Assembly (NCBI GenBank): GCA_963556145.1
Contig: OY744461.1
Span: forward strand, 868,001-932,000
Direction: 5' to 3'
Length of the DNA stretch: 64,000 bases
Source of the DNA: Hygrocybe punicea
Taxonomy: Eukaryota; Basidiomycota; Agaricomycetes; Agaricales; Hygrophoraceae
Position numbers and translations under genes: made by a program. Positions within the stretch are counted from its first letter, which is position 1. Every line of letters starts with the position of its first letter. Shown piece by piece: positions 1 to 10,466 of the stretch. The notes beneath the pieces are model-generated. The model ran no database searches and was not told the DNA's origin. It saw only the letters and a list, made by a program, of their open reading frames with translations.

Positions 1-2461
1 GCTGACCCTTCCTCGCATTTTGCATCCATAACGCCAAGATCATGTCCGCAAAGTCAGGGGTGTTGGTTGCTTGCCGTGCAGCGTGATCACAGGTTTGCCG
101 GAAATTTTTGCCACGTTGATCACCACCTGATACATCAGGCTTCCCATCACCCCCGTCGCCACCGCCGCTGCCGCCACCACCATTGCCACCGCCGCTGCCA
201 CCATCACCATTGCCACCACCACTGCCTCCACCGCCATCACCATTCTCATCATCATCACCACCATTCTCGTCGTCACCATTATCTCTATCATTGTAGTATA
301 TGTTCCTCATGCGTTCTCGAGTGGATAATATAAATTGGGGCACTCCCCATGTTTGGAGGGCGGTACAACCATAGGCTATGTCGAAGATCAGAGGCGGTGG
401 CCAGTCATTACCGTCCGATTGTCTTGCATCCGAGTTGTGAGGAGCTAAGTGCCTGGTGAGACCAAACTGTTGCAATCAGATCTCGGTCAAGTCTTTCCAA
501 GAAGTTTGAAGGGTAAAAGTCTTTGGCAGTTTCAGCAACATAGTCGAGATTGGTGATTGCCGCTAGCACAGCCTTGCAGGCAAGATTGACGATGTGAGGA
601 AAACATCTGGAGGCAAAGAGCATTAGTAATTACAGTGCAACAACAATATCATATCACATACCTAATTTGACATTCAGTTTTGTGAAATTTGATTTTTTGT
701 TGTCGAAGTTCACATTCCAACATGGCCATGAATGTACCATTGTTTGAAGCATTGTCAAGAGTGATCCATCCGATGTAAAAAGATGAGGGTCAATGAGAAT
801 ACTAAGAAAAAATTGAATACCTTATCAGTAATCAGAAGCCAATCGGTAACATAGATGAATACATGGGTGAGTTGTTCACCATCATGTTGCCCAGGAACAT
901 GATGAAATCCCACCAAGTCAGAATGTAATTTGAGAATGTGTTGAAGGCCACTCGGGGTTTCTTCGGTACGTGATTGTATCTAATGAGCGGTGACAGCCAT
1001 TAAAGGTGAGCGATTTAGATCAGACCACATTCCCATTGTGAATGAAATTTTCCCTAAAGAATGCTGTTCCTCCATTAATAAGATTGTCCAGAAAGTAGGT
1101 AGCAGCTGCACTGACCTGCATGTCCCAACTTAGTTGATCTAAATGTTCTTGAAGTGTCTCTTCGATGCATTTATGGATCGTGGTTCTACCAGGAATATCT
1201 GACTCCTGGAGTTCCTCTCGAAGCATCAGGAAAATTGCACGCAGGTGTGGTGATTCAACAACGTTGAGTGACTGAAATCATAATATCTCATCAATACAGG
1301 AATATAAAAATATAGTTGATCATCCCAACAATGAACTGGACTATCGCATCAATGAAAGCTTCCCTTGAGAATGGAGTCCATCCTTGTGGCACCAGTCCTG
1401 TTGATTGCCCTTTGCCCTTTAAATATTCATGCAGGGCAGCCTGGGCACTCTTCGCCTTTATATTGACCCTGAACTCATCACAACGGGATACCCAAACGTC
1501 CATGTGCTCCTCCATCAAATGATGGCAAAGAGTCCCGGTGGATGTCTTGATACTAAATTTTGCAATCTGATGGTTTGGATTCGTTGCATGGATAGTCCTA
1601 TTAAAGTCGTCAAACATGATATAATAACCAGGCTGTTGAAAGAACATACCTGCAGAAAGTACAAATCTGCTGGTTTCCCCTCTTTTCAAAGAAAGTCCAC
1701 ATGTCTGATGCGACGTGACGAGTCTTGTTGCCTGCAGGACCATCCATTTGCAGTGAAGGAGCTGCTGGATTTGCTGCAGGTGGCCATCAGTTATGGGTGG
1801 ATTTTGACCCAGAGCTGGACCCAGAGCTGGACATTGGTGGGGGCATAGTATTTTCCAGATCAAAAAATGGGAGTGAAGGTGGTTGCTGTGAAGTCGAGGG
1901 TTGTGGAGGTGAAAGCGGGGAGAAGATATCATTGTCATGAGAACTCGATAGTAACTGAAATGTGACATGTCTTGTAGGTATGATTGGACTTTCGGGAGAG
2001 GGTTGCTTGCAAGGGGTTGACATAACAGGCATCTTCCTTTGCTGACAATGACCATGGAGTGAGCAGGGAGATGGCATAAACAATATCTCAATAGCTGTTG
2101 CTACATTGTCCGGATCATTAGCTTTCACAGAAAGAACCCTGCGCTGGGAATAACACGATATCGTAGGCCCTGCTTTTGGCATGGGTGTAATGGGTTGAAC
2201 AACATGACCTGATAGGAAACCTGGGCCAAAGGTGTCGACTTCAAGATCTACTTCAACAGCCTTGCCTTTTCCCTTGTCTCGGTGGATCTGTTCGGTAGTT
2301 GCAGTGGATGGTTGAGGTACTAGAAATGTATGCGAGTGTCAGTACCATATAGAAGCAGGTTTAAAAATGAAATATATACCTTGAATTCGGAAGGATGTTT
2401 GAAGCGTGCCATTCGCAAAGGCAGTCATCTTGGACTTTTTGGGTGCACGATGAGAAGGCAC
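1..2461 (-). pseudogene. hAT transposase with BED zinc finger, decayed, C-terminus outside window
   Basis: Reading the minus strand, exon 1 (2461-2380) matches the start of the second copy at 53633, but the ATG there is GTG here, so the annotated start is lost. An intron (2379-2320) leads to a Ser/Pro-rich low-complexity domain. This is followed by a BED zinc finger: W-x-F-F, then C-x2-C at about 1680, and the paired histidines in TLCHHLMEEH at about 1530 in the next exon. Further downstream are hAT-like blocks WITLDNASNNGTFMAML (about 760) and RCFPHIVNLACKAVL (about 600). A TGA at 1787-1789 interrupts the first domain where the second copy has CGA. A frameshift near 480 and a Gly/Asp/Asn-rich tail follow. 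It would have cut and pasted the element; this copy cannot encode intact protein. Confidence 0.8.
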
Positions 2462-3321
2462 GTTGGTCTGAAGAGTGATGCAGAGTTTAGCTCTAAATAG
2501 CTGAATATATTTCAATTGACGACTAACATCATTTTCAATTTACTGGACCTCCGGACATGGATAGCTCTACTACATTTCCAACAGTGTTGCCTCATGGCAA
2601 AGTGTCCATCTCAACCAACGGGTATCGCAAACACGTGTATCATTGTATGAGTGTATCCTGCCATGAACCACATCCTTACTGACAATTAATATTCCTACAA
2701 GACTGTACCCCTGTACAACGTGGTGAACAGGTTGAATATGCAGATAGAAGGTGTCAGGTGAGTTTGATGGCGGACGTATGAAATACACATGAAACACAGA
2801 TATTGGCAAAAGTCAGACACATTGCAGCCAATGTTGCAATGGTGAGTTTGTGATCTATTCCTGGCGTCGAACAGGCAGATCTTGGTGAAAAATACGAATA
2901 AGAATGAACAAACCCATCGTGAAGAGACATGGGCATAAGTCAACGTACCCAGAGCAGGGGAAGCAAAGAGCAGGGAGAAGATGATGCCAGCCATAGTGAA
3001 ATGGCAGATAAGAACCCCAGCGTGTGGGTCGGCATTGATAGATAACACAGCCAAAGTCTCCCTACGATTAAATTGAGAAGAGAGAAGTGACAAGCCAGTG
3101 CGCCAAAGGTGGGGAAAGAGTCAGAAGACGATGCCAGCAGCCAGCCACAGCAAAGAGTAGAGAGCATCAACAGTGGCAGAAAATCTCCCTATGATTCAAT
3201 CGAGGGGAGATAAGAGAAAAGACTTAGATGAGACGCGTAAACTAACCCAATCATGTGACCGTGAGACTCGTCGACTACTGGTAAGGGCAAAGCCTTTTCA
3301 ATCTCTTTGACTTCAACCAAC

Positions 3322-3524
3322 TTTGCCGGTGCTGAGCACCAGCAAAATCTTGTCTCACTGCTTTCACTACCAACTTTACCAGTGCTGAGCACTAGCAAAG
3401 TTTTGTCTCTGTCGTCTCTGTCGTCTCTGCATCTCCCTTCTTTTGCTATCCTGATCTTGTTGTCTGGCCCACATTTTGCCTCCTTCTCTCCCTGTCTGTT
3501 TCACCAGTGCTGTGCACCAGTGAA
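3322..3524. promoter_or_regulatory. Cluster of three palindromes in the hAT leader
   Basis: Three imperfect palindromes of about 25 bp lie at 3322-3346, 3375-3399 and 3500-3524. The core of the first is GGTGCTGAGCACC with TTTGC/GCAAA arms. All three recur in the inverted hAT copy (about 52470-52680). They sit in the element's long leader upstream of the transposase. They could be binding sites for transposase or a host factor; no function is shown. Confidence 0.4.
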
Positions 3525-3666
3525 CCTTTTCCTTGTCATCACCTTTTCATATCCCCCCATGCACTGGCAGTGTCTTGGCGTGTTTTACGTGTTCTCTCAG
3601 CAACAAACTTGGCGATTTCATGTCAACGTGCATGTAGCTGATGTAGCAACATGTTCATGTTCTTCC

Positions 3667-3671
3667 TTTTG
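3667..3671. repeat. Target-site duplication TTTTG, left copy
   Basis: TTTTG directly precedes the LTR element that starts TGTTACG at 3672. The matching copy is at 10019-10023. The uninterrupted hAT copy at about 52333 has a single TTTTG at the same place, which proves the duplication. Confidence 0.95.
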
Positions 3672-3992
3672 TGTTACGTTTCCAACTCCGCTTCCAACCC
3701 CGATGCCCATTCCGATACCCACCATGACGATTCTGCACTGCACACCTTCCTTTTTCATTTCTTTTTGTCCTTTGTCTTCCTTTCAACGTCATTGTTTCTT
3801 CATTCGGACATCCTTGTATTTTCTTATTCTTGTTCTCTTTTTGTCCCTTCTTCTAGAACAATCCAGACCGACCATGGACATATCCCACGTGACCTTGTTG
3901 TACCCGAATAGTCTCCTTGCCGATGGACGTCACCAACATTGTCTTTTCCCTTCGATATCTTGTTTACGCTATCCCACGACAAACCGATCACA

Positions 3993-4163
3993 ATGGCTGT
4001 ACTCCCGACACAGCTCATTACCGTAATTGTTATTGGCAGCATTGCCATCACCTTCCTGATCGGTTTCTACCTTGTTATGATCTATCTTTGGCATCGGCAC
4101 CGAAACCCTTCCGCCATTGATACTTCTGACTTCCACCTCGACAATATATCGACACGTAATTGA
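3993..4163 (+). CDS. LTR-encoded 56-aa single-pass membrane ORF
   Basis: This ORF starts MAVLPTQLITVIVIGS and has a single hydrophobic segment (about residues 7-32) followed by a basic WHRHRN and a polar tail ending in STRN. It is present in all four LTR copies: 56 codons here, at 8672-8842 and at 20863-20693 (minus), and 54 codons at 49905-50069, where the difference is an in-frame loss of two codons. It lies in U3, so in a full-length transcript it would be in the 3' part. The same frame continues for about 97 further codons after the TGA. Retention could be selection or chance in a short ORF; no family is recognised. Confidence 0.35.
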   Translation: MAVLPTQLITVIVIGSIAITFLIGFYLVMIYLWHRHRNPSAIDTSDFHLDNISTRN

Positions 4164-5082
4164 CAATTGCCATTCCCGGATATATGGTTTCCACTTTTGT
4201 ATTCTGTGCCTACCATTATCCTCCCTGACGATCCGACGACATTCCTCACCTGCACGCATGCCCTGGACAATCCTCGATCACGGGACATTTCACTGTTCTC
4301 TCTAATCCGACCATTGCCGAAGCACATTCTTTTGGACTTCGACCACAGACCATACGACTTCCCAAACAGTGAACCAACCCCTATCGCATATTGTTCGCAC
4401 GACACCGCTTCAATGCAGTACCCGACGACTTGTTCCCACAGCTTGTCACTCATGCCATGACTCGACACCTGGACCCACGTTCATTTATCCTTTTCCATCA
4501 TGATCTCGATACCTCCCACACTCGTTTACAATGATACCCTTTCTTGGACGAATACCGACATCAAGTGGACCTTCTTGTTCCACAAACAGGACAAGACATC
4601 GCTCCTCGATACGTCATCAACACAGACATCGTCATCCGGTACAGCTTGTGCTGTTCACATGTCTGACCTCGACTAGCCCACCGTCCTAGTTGGTTTTCCT
4701 TCCACACATTCCTTTGTTTTCTTTCTTGCAAACCTTGCCACTACATCCACACCACCTCAAGACATTCTCATCACCAATCCCACACTGGATGATACCCATC
4801 TTCGACCTGACCGTGCAATGCACTTGCCAGATTGCACACTTGCTTGTTACAGCAGGTGTAGACCCCGAATAGGCAATTCTGCACATCACATGATCCGATG
4901 ACAAATCATCCGAGTCATCTGGACCTCACCTCTCCCTCAATGACACCCGGGCCTCCAGTTGGATCGCGAGAACATCGACATGAGGACGCCTCATGTGCGC
5001 CTCATGGTGAACACATGGTAGAGTTGGACATGTTATGGCTTCATGGTTGTATTTCCATTTACCTCCCCTCAAGACCAGTCAC

Positions 5083-5090
5083 TATATATA
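5083..5090 (+). promoter_or_regulatory. TATA box of the LTR promoter
   Basis: TATATATA lies about 50 bp upstream of the self-primer block that should mark the 5' end of the RNA (R start). The same TATA-to-block arrangement is kept in the other LTR copies. It is the likely RNA polymerase II promoter of the element. Confidence 0.6.
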
Positions 5091-5135
5091 CTGTTCTTGT
5101 TGTTGGTTCGGACTTTTTCTTCTTTTCCTTTCTTT

Positions 5136-5146
5136 ACGTTTAGTCT
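5136..5146 (+). other. Self-primer block, presumed 5' end of R
   Basis: ACGTTTAGTCT is the exact reverse complement of the 11 nt at 5342-5352 just inside the element. In Tf1-type elements the first 11 nt of the mRNA fold onto the primer-binding site and are cleaved to prime minus-strand synthesis. The block is conserved in the LTRs at 9815-9825, 51031 and (minus) 19711. Confidence 0.7.
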
Positions 5147-5341
5147 GGTTCTTGGGGCAGACTCATCTTGTTTTGGGTAACCCCCACGGCTCGCAATGAC
5201 ATTAGACCTTGACCCCCCCCTTCTTAGCAGTGTTGTCTTAGCTGTAAGCAACAATGAAAGCTGCTGTTCTCCCCTCTGGAAGCCGATCCCCTGTTAAGTT
5301 GATTGTTGCCGGAGCCCGCTGCAGAAGCGATCCGTAACAAA

Positions 5342-5352
5342 AGACTAAACGT
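5342..5352 (+). other. Primer-binding site
   Basis: AGACTAAACGT starts 2 nt after the 5' LTR. It shows no TGG start typical of tRNA-primed elements, but pairs perfectly with 5136-5146 of the LTR. This supports self-priming rather than tRNA priming. Confidence 0.7.
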
Positions 5353-6302
5353 TTCCCAACTCCCCCGACATTCAACTTTCGACATGAAGAAACGAACCCC
5401 TCTCCTCTCCCTCGTCCTCCCTTACACCCTCTTCCTCTCCTTCTCCTCCCGACTTTATTCATCCCTCAACCCTGACCCCACACGAATGGACGAACGAACG
5501 ATGCTAGCCTGTTATTGATGCAGACCTGAAATCTGTTGATGTACACTAGCCACCCGGACCCCTGAACGAATGTTGAATACTCCGAATGGTCAACCTCAAG
5601 ACTGCCGCCCTGCGAATTATTTATGGTTTATCCATAATAATTGCTCAAGCCCAAACCTGGAACCCGAATCCGAATACACCCCTGACTAGCGTCACCACTG
5701 TCATTCCACTACTTCAATATGATAATTACGACATGAAATGATGCAATGGACAAGACTTGTCATTGCCCCAGATGCAGAAGGACACTGCTAGACAAACCAA
5801 TTGCCTTAGGTATCTCACCTTCATGAATCAAATATGTTTTGGTTGTACCAGACATATTACGACTCCCTCTCCCTGGACGAACTGAAATCAACGAACCCTT
5901 CAAACCGCCTTCCTACTCTTCCTTCAACCTCCTCCCTCCCATCTCCTCACCAAATGCAGAAAGCCCAGAGAAAGCCAGTATGCAAATGAAACCCCGAATC
6001 CTGTAATGACCTGTACATGCGACAAAGAGAAGTGGTTGATCTTAGTAGTCTGTTGGAACAGATGAAAGGGGACCCTCTTTGTTTGACATGGATGAACAAA
6101 TGACCAAGACTATAATGATTGTCATGAACGGAACACATACGAAACGCCACTCCTTACCGATTTGGATAGCGCGGATCGGCATATCAGGTGATATCCCGCT
6201 ACACACCCTCTTTTCTAGAAGTTTGATCCCCGATCATACATATGAATCCACGAGGCAACCAAGACCCTGGTACATGGATCGATCACTGGAAACTCCGACA
6301 CG

Positions 6303-6776
6303 ATGCTGACAACGAGGCATGGTAATTACCGAAGACGGAAAACTTCTTTAAACCACCCACCTGTCGTCACCCTGGCCAACCTCTGCCCTCCAGGCCATCC
6401 CTACCCGTGGCCTGCCCGTCGCTGGTGGCAGTGTGATCTTGCCTGGTTCCCCCTCAACCGACCTGACGACTGGGTCGACTACATCAGCTGGAACGATCCT
6501 CGCATTCCACACCTCGTCTTCCTTCCACGATCCGTGACACCGGTCCTTGACGAATTACACCGTCTCCTGGGTGGTCTACGGATCACAGAGCAAAGAAATC
6601 GTCGAAGCCAATTCCTCCTCCAGCGTCTCCAATACATTTTGGATAAGGAACTTCCTCATCATCGATTCGTTGTTCGCATCCCCGCTCCTCGTCTTGCACC
6701 CGTACCCCAGAATCATCGTAACACACGTATCGTCCAGCATCCTCAACACCGTCCCCACTGTCGACATCGACGATGA
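6303..6776 (+). CDS. Retroelement internal ORF A, unknown function
   Basis: A 157-codon ORF in the interior of the LTR element. The product is Arg/His/Pro-rich (about 18% Arg) with a Trp-rich stretch near residues 36-70 and no zinc knuckle or other Gag signature. Its TGA overlaps the ATG of the next ORF as ATGA, so both could be read from one RNA by termination-reinitiation. The interior is otherwise non-coding. It may be a degenerate Gag-like product or chance; no homologue is recognised. Confidence 0.3.
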   Translation: MLTTRHGNYRRRKTSLNHPPVVTLANLCPPGHPYPWPARRWWQCDLAWFPLNRPDDWVDYISWNDPRIPHLVFLPRSVTPVLDELHRLLGGLRITEQRNRRSQFLLQRLQYILDKELPHHRFVVRIPAPRLAPVPQNHRNTRIVQHPQHRPHCRHRR

Positions 6777-7264
6777 GTCTCGACGTACCCTTTATCTTCG
6801 ATGATCTGGACAATGAGCTATATTTTGGTGCAGTGAACATTTGCGGTGAAGAACATCCGACTCCCCCCATTGATGACTTTGATGCGTACATGGACAGTCT
6901 CACTGATCTTCCGACACCCCCTCGAAAAGTAACCCACCGGCTGCACATAGAGATGGATGATGAATACCGAGCATGGTTGTATTCTCCACCTCTTGTCTCG
7001 CTCCAAACCCAGTCACGTCGCCGCTCTCCACTTCTTCCCCAATCCCAGAAAAAGAAACTCGACCGTGCACACCGTTCTGACGGCCATAACATGCAGAACA
7101 AACGCTCGAGACATGGGACCAAAGAACCCGATTATCATCGTCATGCTTTATTTCGTGCAATGCATGAGCGTATGGTGAAGGGGAAGGAGAATGACATCCA
7201 TGGATTGGATTGGAGATTGATGTTGTTTGTGAAAGGATACACCCCCGTCATGTATGATTCATAG
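6773..7264 (+). CDS. Retroelement internal ORF B, unknown function
   Basis: A 163-codon ORF starting MSLDVPFIFDDLDNELYFGA. The N-terminal half is acidic (DDF, DDEY) and the C-terminal half strongly basic (QSRRRS, SQKKKLDRAHR, NKRSRHGTK). This acidic-then-basic layout resembles a small nucleic-acid-binding or Gag-like protein, but there is no recognisable domain. It overlaps ORF A by 4 nt (ATGA). It looks more protein-like than ORF A. No reverse transcriptase or integrase follows. Confidence 0.4.
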   Translation: MSLDVPFIFDDLDNELYFGAVNICGEEHPTPPIDDFDAYMDSLTDLPTPPRKVTHRLHIEMDDEYRAWLYSPPLVSLQTQSRRRSPLLPQSQKKKLDRAHRSDGHNMQNKRSRHGTKEPDYHRHALFRAMHERMVKGKENDIHGLDWRLMLFVKGYTPVMYDS

Positions 7265-8350
7265 AATGGACTTTCCCTTGTATGTAAACGACCTCAACAT
7301 TATTTACACCAACGACAACACCCAGAAGAAGAAACAGAATACCCAGAAACAGAAGAGAAGAAACAGAAATGGAATGGACAGATGGAACATGACCATAGAG
7401 AAACATGTAGCAGGTTCTCTCACCAGCTATACAAATAAGAGACGAAGCAGCAGGTTCTCTCACCAGCTATATAAATAAGAGATGAATATCCGAAACGATA
7501 TAAAATCTATGACCCCCAGACGCATGCATGATCGCTATAAGCCGTAGAATGAACCTTGATGTCTATGGACACCAGAACTGAACCAGAAGGATACTGGTTA
7601 TCAAACCAATGACCTCCAATCCCATGTGGAAAGGAACCCAATGTGCTGCTGACCAGTATGGCAGTAAACGCACCAGAAAAAGAAACAGTGAAGAATGAAT
7701 CCCCATCCGAAACCCTTTGCCAATGTATAACTTGGAACTGGCAACTCTTTCACCTCCCTTATCCCGAATTCCCAAACATCTTCTGACCGACACCAATCCC
7801 TGTTGCATTCATGGAATATGAAGAAATCTCGCACACCATTCGAGTGTAGGAAATCCACGATCAGTCAACAACACCGATATCTGAAACGATACAAATCTAT
7901 GTTCATTTGAATGTCCGTAATGACTATAAACTTCTGACACCCAGAACTCTCTGACATCCAGAACTCCCTCATCCCAAAAATGCCGACCACCTAATTCTCT
8001 TCGACCCGAAAACCCTGAATGAACACCTGGACCCCGACAACCTTTACCTCCTTTCAACCCGACACCCTTGATGACTTAATAACGAAATAACAATGATCTC
8101 TGAATATCCACAATGACAAAAAACAATTGGACGAACCCGAATATATTTCTTTTTAACCCTTGTAACTCAGTAATGTCTTCATGATTCATGATTTAATGAC
8201 CTTTGGACTGACATTTTTTCCTTCTTCATGTTTTTGATTTCTTGCCGACCTTGATAGCGTCGTTAAACTGTCTGTTCTTTCCTTGTAATTTTTTTCCTTG
8301 TTCTTTATTCTTCCGGTTAATCGGGACGATTCCCCTTGTTCCAGGGGTAT

Positions 8351-10018
8351 TGTTACGTTTCCAACTCCGCTTCCAACCCCGATGCCCATTCCGATACCCA
8401 CCATGACGATTCTGCACTGCACACCTTCCTTTTTCATTTCTTTTTGTCCTTTGTCTTCCTTTCAACGTCATTGTTTCTTCATTCGGACATCCTTGTATTT
8501 TCTTATTCTTGTTCTCTTTTTGTCCCTTCTTCTAGAACAATCCAGACCGACCATGGACATATCCCACGTGACCTTGTTGTACCCGAATAGTCTCCTTGCC
8601 GATGGACGTCACCAACATTGTCTTTTCCCTTCGATATCTTGTTTACGCTATCCCACGACAAACCGATCACAATGGCTGTACTCCCGACACAGCTCATTAC
8701 CGTAATTGTTATTGGCAGCATTGCCATCACCTTCCTGATCGGTTTCTACCTTGTTATGATCTATCTTTGGCATCGGCACCGAAACCCTTCCGCCATTGAT
8801 ACTTCTGACTTCCACCTCGACAATATATCGACACGTAATTGACAATTGCCATTCCCGGATATATGGTTTCCACTTTTGTATTCTGTGCCTACCATTATCC
8901 TCCCTGACGATCCGACGACATTCCTCACCTGCACGCATGCCCTGGACAATCCTCGATCACGGGACATTTCACTGTTCTCTCTAATCCGACCATTGCCGAA
9001 GCACATTCTTTTGGACTTCGACCACAGACCATACGACTTCCCAAACAGTGAACCAACCCCTATCGCATATTGTTCGCACGACACCGCTTCAATGCAGTAC
9101 CCGACGACTTGTTCCCACAGCTTGTCACTCATGCCATGACTCGACACCTGGACCCACGTTCATTTATCCTTTTCCATCATGATCTCGATACCTCCCACAC
9201 TCGTTTACAATGATACCCTTTCTTGGACGAATACCGACATCAAGTGGACCTTCTTGTTCCACAAACAGGACAAGACATCGCTCCTCGATACGTCATCAAC
9301 ACAGACATCGTCATCCGGTACAGCTTGTGCTGTTCACATGTCTGACCTCGACTAGCCCACCGTCCTAGTTGGTTTTCCTTCCACACATTCCTTTGTTTTC
9401 TTTCTTGCAAACCTTGCCACTACATCCACACCACCTCAAGACATTCTCATCACCAATCCCACACTGGATGATACCCATCTTCGACCTGACCGTGCAATGC
9501 ACTTGCCAGATTGCACACTTGCTTGTTACAGCAGGTGTAGACCCCGAATAGGCAATTCTGCACATCACATGATCCGATGACAAATCATCCGAGTCATCTG
9601 GACCTCACCTCTCCCTCAATGACACCCGGGCCTCCAGTTGGATCGCGAGAACATCGACATGAGGACGCCTCATGTGCGCCTCATGGTGAACACATGGTAG
9701 AGTTGGACATGTTATGGCTTCATGGTTGTATTTCCATTTACCTCCCCTCAAGACCAGTCACTATATATACTGTTCTTGTTGTTGGTTCGGACTTTTTCTT
9801 CTTTTCCTTTCTTTACGTTTAGTCTGGTTCTTGGGGCAGACTCATCTTGTTTTGGGTAACCCCCACGGCTCGCAATGACATTAGACCTTGACCCCCCCCT
9901 TCTTAGCAGTGTTGTCTTAGCTGTAAGCAACAATGAAAGCTGCTGTTCTCCCCTCTGGAAGCCGATCCCCTGTTAAGTTGATTGTTGCCGGAGCCCGCTG
10001 CAGAAGCGATCCGTAACA
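8351..10018 (+). repeat. 3' LTR (1668 bp)
   Basis: Same length as the 5' LTR and identical wherever compared; every ORF in it repeats at an offset of 4679 bases. It is preceded by only a short, weak purine run (AGGGG at about 8343), so the polypurine tract is poorly defined. It includes the second copy of the small membrane ORF (8672-8842). Confidence 0.95.
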
Positions 10019-10023
10019 TTTTG
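10019..10023. repeat. Target-site duplication TTTTG, right copy
   Basis: TTTTG follows the CGTAACA end of the 3' LTR and continues into the hAT leader exactly as in the uninterrupted copy. Confidence 0.95.
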
Positions 10024-10373
10024 ACAATTGTTTCAGCAGAATGTCTGGGACATTTGCCCTGGGCCATGGTTCTTTCAAGGTATATCAGTCGAACAATAAT
10101 GCATCACAAAAATGTTGTCTAATTTTGATGGGATTAGCCTACGTGGACCATTCTATCCTCCTTCATGGCTGAACGTGCTTTCACCCAACATTTTTTCGGC
10201 CTGCTACGAGTGTTTTGGGTCTCAAGTTCAAGAAAAGAATGACAGCTGACAATCTTGGTGAGCAATGATTCCTTTCAGTGTCTTATCTTGTGCGCTTCAT
10301 GGATATCAAGTGTCTACATGCCATTGGAGACAACACCATCATTGGCACAGGACCGATCAACTCAGCTACACCC

Positions 10374-10466
10374 TATATAATCCTCAATGCCCGCACCGCA
10401 CCCCTTCCTTACCCCCAGCCATGCCCAGACCCTATTTCAAGATCCCAATTGGCGGTAGCCCAGCAG
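10374..10466 (+). pseudogene. Captured host promoter and first exon, cyclophilin-like
   Basis: Within the hAT leader and antisense to the transposase there is a TATATAA (10374-10380), a pyrimidine-rich leader and an ATG at 10421. This opens MPRPYFKIPIGGSPAG and ends at a canonical donor GTATGT (10467). The peptide resembles the N-terminus of cyclophilin-type peptidyl-prolyl isomerases (F-x-I-x-IGG-x-PAG). An acceptor CAG lies about 60 bp on, but the next stretch does not continue the cyclophilin fold. The arrangement is preserved in the inverted hAT copy (about 51880-51925, minus). I infer a gene 5' end carried by the transposon; the family call is tentative. Confidence 0.35.

Larger units (their letters stand above)
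3672..5339 (+). repeat. 5' LTR (1668 bp)
   Basis: The LTR begins TGTTACGTTTCC and ends GATCCGTAACA. It contains, in order, a pyrimidine-rich U3, a 56-codon membrane-protein-like ORF (3993-4163), a TATA box (5083-5090) and the 11-nt self-primer block (5136-5146). Its length is unusual for a 6.3-kb element: LTRs make up over half of it. Confidence 0.95.
3672..10018 (+). mobile_element. Complete non-autonomous LTR retrotransposon, self-priming (Tf1-like) type
   Basis: The element is 6347 bp: two 1668-bp direct LTRs (3672-5339 and 8351-10018) with TGTTACG...CGTAACA ends, flanked by a 5-bp TTTTG duplication, around a 3011-bp interior. The two LTRs look identical in every stretch I compared, so the insertion is recent. 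The interior has no protease, reverse transcriptase, RNase H, integrase or recognisable Gag, only two modest overlapping ORFs (6303-7264). It must therefore depend on an autonomous relative not present here (a LARD-type element). The primer-binding site is complementary to 11 nt of the LTR itself, as in Tf1/sushi Ty3-Gypsy elements. It sits inside the hAT leader. Two diverged copies of the LTR occur at 19519-21189 and 49584-51125. Confidence 0.93.

Noticed and set aside
4082..4468. 128-codon minus-strand ORF in the LTR
   Set aside because: It is the shadow of the plus-strand frames. The older LTR copies break it, and it has no recognisable motif.
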